Below, piece by piece: positions 6,436 to 7,981 of a stretch of 7,981 nt of DNA. This DNA comes from JASFRS01 sp050114795 (GTDB lineage Bacteria > Pseudomonadota > Alphaproteobacteria > Sphingomonadales > CAKZYD01), in NCBI GenBank assembly GCA_050114795.1, contig JASFRS010000111.1:1-7981 (forward strand). The letters are read 5' to 3'. The notes under the pieces are model-generated. The model had not been told where the DNA came from. It ran no database searches and saw only the letters and a program-made list of their open reading frames with translations. The position numbers and the translations under genes are program-made. How positions within the stretch are numbered: the stretch's first letter is position 1; the number at the start of each line of letters is the position of its first letter.

Positions 6436-6469
6436 TCCAAGGCAGAGTGCCCACACATTTGCCTTGGAG
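6436..6469 (+). promoter_or_regulatory. Hairpin that can mask the Shine-Dalgarno sequence of the deiodinase-like gene
   Basis: TCCAAGGCA (6436-6444) and TGCCTTGGA (6460-6468) are perfect 9-bp inverted repeats with a 15-base loop. The Shine-Dalgarno sequence GGAG (6466-6469), six bases before the ATG at 6476, lies at the end of the second arm. In RNA the stem would hide it. An alternative local hairpin, GGCA (6441-6444) with TGCC (6448-6451), uses the same left arm and would free the site. The same dyad in DNA could instead be a protein operator. The pairing is seen; function is inferred. Confidence 0.5.
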
Positions 6470-6475
6470 TTTTTC

Positions 6476-7147
6476 ATGACTAAAGACGTTTTCCCCCAGA
6501 TTCCGCTTAAATTTGAACGCCGTGACAGCGCTGACATGGTTGCACGAGCGAAAGATTTTCGTGCATTAATGGAAAAGCGACGTACGGTGCGGGATTACAG
6601 CGCTGAGCCAATTCCTGAGTCCGTCATATTAGATGCGGTGGCTACAGCGAATACAGCACCTTCAGGGGCAAACAAACAGCCTTGGCATTTCGCTATCATC
6701 AAAGACCCCGAGGTGAAACGTAAAATCAGAGAAGCGGCTGAAGAGGAAGAACGCGCCTTTTATAGCGGCCGCCATGGCATGGATTGGGTTGAAGAGGTCG
6801 CACGCTTAGGTACGGATGAGCATAAACCGTTTCTTGAGACCGCGCCTTATCTCATCATCCTTTTCCGCCAGCCTTATGGGTTGGAAGAAGATGGCACGCG
6901 GGACAAACATTATTATGTCCCTGAATCCTGCGGTATTGCTGCAGGCATGCTTATCAGCGCCCTACATAACGCGGGGCTTGCCACTTTGACCCATACGCCG
7001 AACCCCATGGCATTTCTTTCAGAGATTTGCGGTCGCCCCAAACATGAAAAGGCAATGATGATTGTCGTTGCAGGCTTGCCGGCTAAAGATGCGCAAGTCC
7101 CTGGCATTTCCAAAAAGGGCCTGGATGAAAAGGCTACGCTGATTTAA
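6476..7147 (+). CDS. FMN nitroreductase-fold protein, iodotyrosine deiodinase (IYD)-like
   Basis: This 223-residue FMN flavoprotein carries nitroreductase-fold motifs: KRRTVRDYS (34-42, phosphate-binding arginines), TAPSGANKQPW (60-70), ESCGIAAGMLISALHNAGL (150-168), LTHTP (171-175) and GRPKHEK (186-192). The lid region aligns without gaps to human IYD and keeps Glu92, Tyr96 and Lys117, matching E157, Y161 and K182, which in IYD hold the amino-acid zwitterion of halotyrosines. The C-terminal part also follows IYD closely. This points to reductive dehalogenation of halogenated tyrosine, or to a related aromatic amino acid substrate, rather than general nitroreduction. A TTG at 6464 extends the frame, but the ATG at 6476 has GGAG six bases upstream and is preferred. 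The gene follows the ArgZ-like gene after 63 bp, past a candidate terminator. It overlaps the convergent gene by 3 bp. Confidence 0.88.
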   Translation: MTKDVFPQIPLKFERRDSADMVARAKDFRALMEKRRTVRDYSAEPIPESVILDAVATANTAPSGANKQPWHFAIIKDPEVKRKIREAAEEEERAFYSGRHGMDWVEEVARLGTDEHKPFLETAPYLIILFRQPYGLEEDGTRDKHYYVPESCGIAAGMLISALHNAGLATLTHTPNPMAFLSEICGRPKHEKAMMIVVAGLPAKDAQVPGISKKGLDEKATLI

Positions 7148-7692
7148 GCGTCTACAAATTCAGATAAACGCTCAAGAATATCAAAGACCTGATGCTCAGC
7201 AGCTTCGAGCAAATCGTCTTCCTGGACGTTTTTGACTTCCATGGTTTCGATACATTGGAGCACGTCCTCTGCATCTCGCAAAAAAAACGGAAATCCGTTT
7301 TTCATCAACTGTGAGCTGAAGGCCGGAATGTCTGAAACCATATCCTCATGCCAGGAACGTAAAGCAGAGCGCAGCCGCCCCTTCGGCCCCGTCGGCCTTG
7401 CATCCAGCAGCCATGATGATTTCAGCACATCATTTAAACGACTGGTGATGTCGAAGAAAACCTCTTGAGCAACCTGCATTCCGTTAACCTGCGGTCGCTT
7501 TATCGCCACCGGCTTTCTTAAAATGCGCGAACAGAGATAAAGCCCACCTGACAAAATCGTCAAAGCACCAAGAATCAGCAATGGTCCCGGTAAAAAACCC
7601 GTAGCAACGCTTATAAAAGCCATGCCGGCAACTAAAGTTCCACTAGCAAAAGCTAATGCTATTGCTTTCCGGAGCTTGGGGCTAGCTCGCAT
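7144..7692 (-). CDS. Small protein with two membrane segments and a cytoplasmic domain, unknown function
   Basis: I do not recognise a family for this 182-residue protein. A basic N-terminus (RASPKLRK) precedes two hydrophobic segments at about 9-32 and 36-56, joined by a very short turn (GFLPGP). The basic stretch RILRKPVAIKRP follows. By the positive-inside rule both ends face the cytoplasm, with a hairpin anchor. Residues about 70-182 form a soluble, probably helical domain, acidic towards the end, with a conserved-looking WHEDMVSDIPAF (114-125) and a C-terminal helix rich in Glu and Leu. The ATG at 7692 has only a weak GGCGGGAT-type site upstream. The mipA stop is 69 bp upstream in the same direction, so cotranscription is possible. 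Its stop codon overlaps the convergent deiodinase-like gene. Codon use looks like that of its neighbours. Confidence 0.7.
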   Translation of the reverse strand: MRASPKLRKAIALAFASGTLVAGMAFISVATGFLPGPLLILGALTILSGGLYLCSRILRKPVAIKRPQVNGMQVAQEVFFDITSRLNDVLKSSWLLDARPTGPKGRLRSALRSWHEDMVSDIPAFSSQLMKNGFPFFLRDAEDVLQCIETMEVKNVQEDDLLEAAEHQVFDILERLSEFVDA

Positions 7693-7730
7693 ATTTATCC
7701 CGCCTTTTGCCCGATAATTTTATTTACAAT

Positions 7731-7756
7731 TTGGCACAGGCAAGTGGGCGTGCCAA
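7731..7756. repeat. Inverted repeat between mipA and the small membrane protein gene
   Basis: TTGGCAC (7731-7737) and GTGCCAA (7750-7756) are perfect 7-bp arms with a 12-bp spacer, beginning six bases after the mipA stop on the minus strand. No T run follows on either strand, so it is not a typical Rho-independent terminator. It could be an mRNA-stabilising hairpin or an operator for the downstream gene. Confidence 0.4.
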
Positions 7757-7761
7757 GAGAC

Positions 7762-7981
7762 TTAAAATTTATAAAATAGAGCCGCCCCCACAAGCGCTTG
7801 ATCAGCACTCCCTCTTTCCTGCACTAAGGGACTGTCCTGAGCGTCGCCGACAAGGCGGCTAAGCTGCAAAATCCCGCTTATCCGCCAATGCTCAGACAAG
7901 TCATAACGCGCCACACCGCGAAGGGTTACATCTCTAAATCCACCACCAGGCGTATATATAGCCAGTCCGGTATTAGCGGAC
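7762..7981 (-). CDS. mipA: MipA/OmpV-family outer-membrane protein, C-terminal part, truncated by window edge
   Basis: Translating leftward from 7980 gives 72 residues and a TAA stop at 7764-7762; the 5' part lies beyond the window. The fragment has the alternating pattern of outer-membrane beta strands: FRDVTLRGVARYDLSEHW, then WRISGILQLSRLVGDAQDS. It ends ALVGAALFYKF. RLVGDAQDSPLVQERGS followed by a short glycine/alanine-rich strand and a terminal phenylalanine is the typical end of MipA/OmpV proteins, and the final Phe is the signal used by the BAM machinery. In E. coli MipA is an MltA-interacting scaffold for murein synthesis; many family members have no proven role. The window's small membrane protein gene follows 69 bp downstream on the same strand. 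There is no start codon inside the window, so a simple ATG-to-stop search would miss it. Confidence 0.8.
   Translation of the reverse strand, partial: SANTGLAIYTPGGGFRDVTLRGVARYDLSEHWRISGILQLSRLVGDAQDSPLVQERGSADQALVGAALFYKF

Noticed and set aside
6464..6475. TTG start giving a four-residue extension of the deiodinase-like protein
   Set aside because: This TTG is part of the Shine-Dalgarno region (TTGGAG) for the ATG at 6476, which is a much better start.
7738..7755. Minus-strand sigma-54-like TGGCACG then TTGC before the small membrane protein gene
   Set aside because: GG and GC are separated by 11 bases instead of 10, which normally abolishes sigma-54 promoters. The match follows from the inverted repeat.
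1..7981. Mobile element, phage, CRISPR or defence island
   Set aside because: No transposase, integrase, terminal repeats, spacer arrays or toxin-antitoxin genes were seen. Genes are metabolic, regulatory or envelope-related with uniform base composition.

Overview
The window looks like chromosomal DNA from a free-living alphaproteobacterium of moderate GC content. The basis is gene content and general protein resemblance (a BlaI/M56 pair, an Lrp/AsnC regulator beside kynureninase, MipA/OmpV). No rRNA or other marker gene fixes the taxon, so this is inference. No mobile element, CRISPR array, tRNA or rRNA was seen. The genes are dense and mostly intact; two are cut by the window edges.

Left part (1-2231). 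A leftward blaI-type repressor gene overlaps an M56 (BlaR1/MecR1-type) membrane peptidase gene by 4 bp; the M56 gene runs off the left edge. Divergent to it is a secreted M20 amidohydrolase/peptidase. A 15-bp dyad of BlaI/MecI operator type lies between the two start codons, so the sensor, the repressor and the M20 enzyme may form one regulon in place of the usual beta-lactamase arrangement.

Middle (2218-4264). Kynureninase (kynU, leftward, TTG start backed by a good Shine-Dalgarno sequence) converges on and overlaps the M20 gene by 14 bp. It is divergent from an Lrp/AsnC regulator, an arrangement like KynR/kynU in Pseudomonas. A 245-bp gap follows, with a strong hairpin, repeated TTTGTCA heptamers and a helically phased direct repeat.

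Right-centre (4265-7147). Ornithine aminotransferase (rocD) is followed after 18 bp by a guanidine-modifying enzyme of the arginine dihydrolase (ArgZ) / DDAH group. Together they can plausibly take arginine to ornithine to glutamate semialdehyde. A candidate terminator spans the second gene's stop codon. Next is an FMN nitroreductase-fold protein carrying the E/Y/K triad of iodotyrosine deiodinases. Its Shine-Dalgarno sequence lies in one arm of a 9-bp hairpin that has a competing alternative pairing.

Right edge (7144-7981). A leftward gene for a small protein with two membrane segments and no recognised family follows the C-terminal part of a MipA/OmpV outer-membrane protein whose 5' part is outside the window.

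The common theme of the centre is amino-acid catabolism (kynurenine, arginine/ornithine, perhaps halogenated tyrosine) under an Lrp-type regulator. The flanks concern envelope and peptide functions. I see no clearly new defence or mobile system. The most interesting signals are regulatory: the BlaI operator shared with an M20 enzyme, and the hairpin over the deiodinase-like gene's ribosome binding site.
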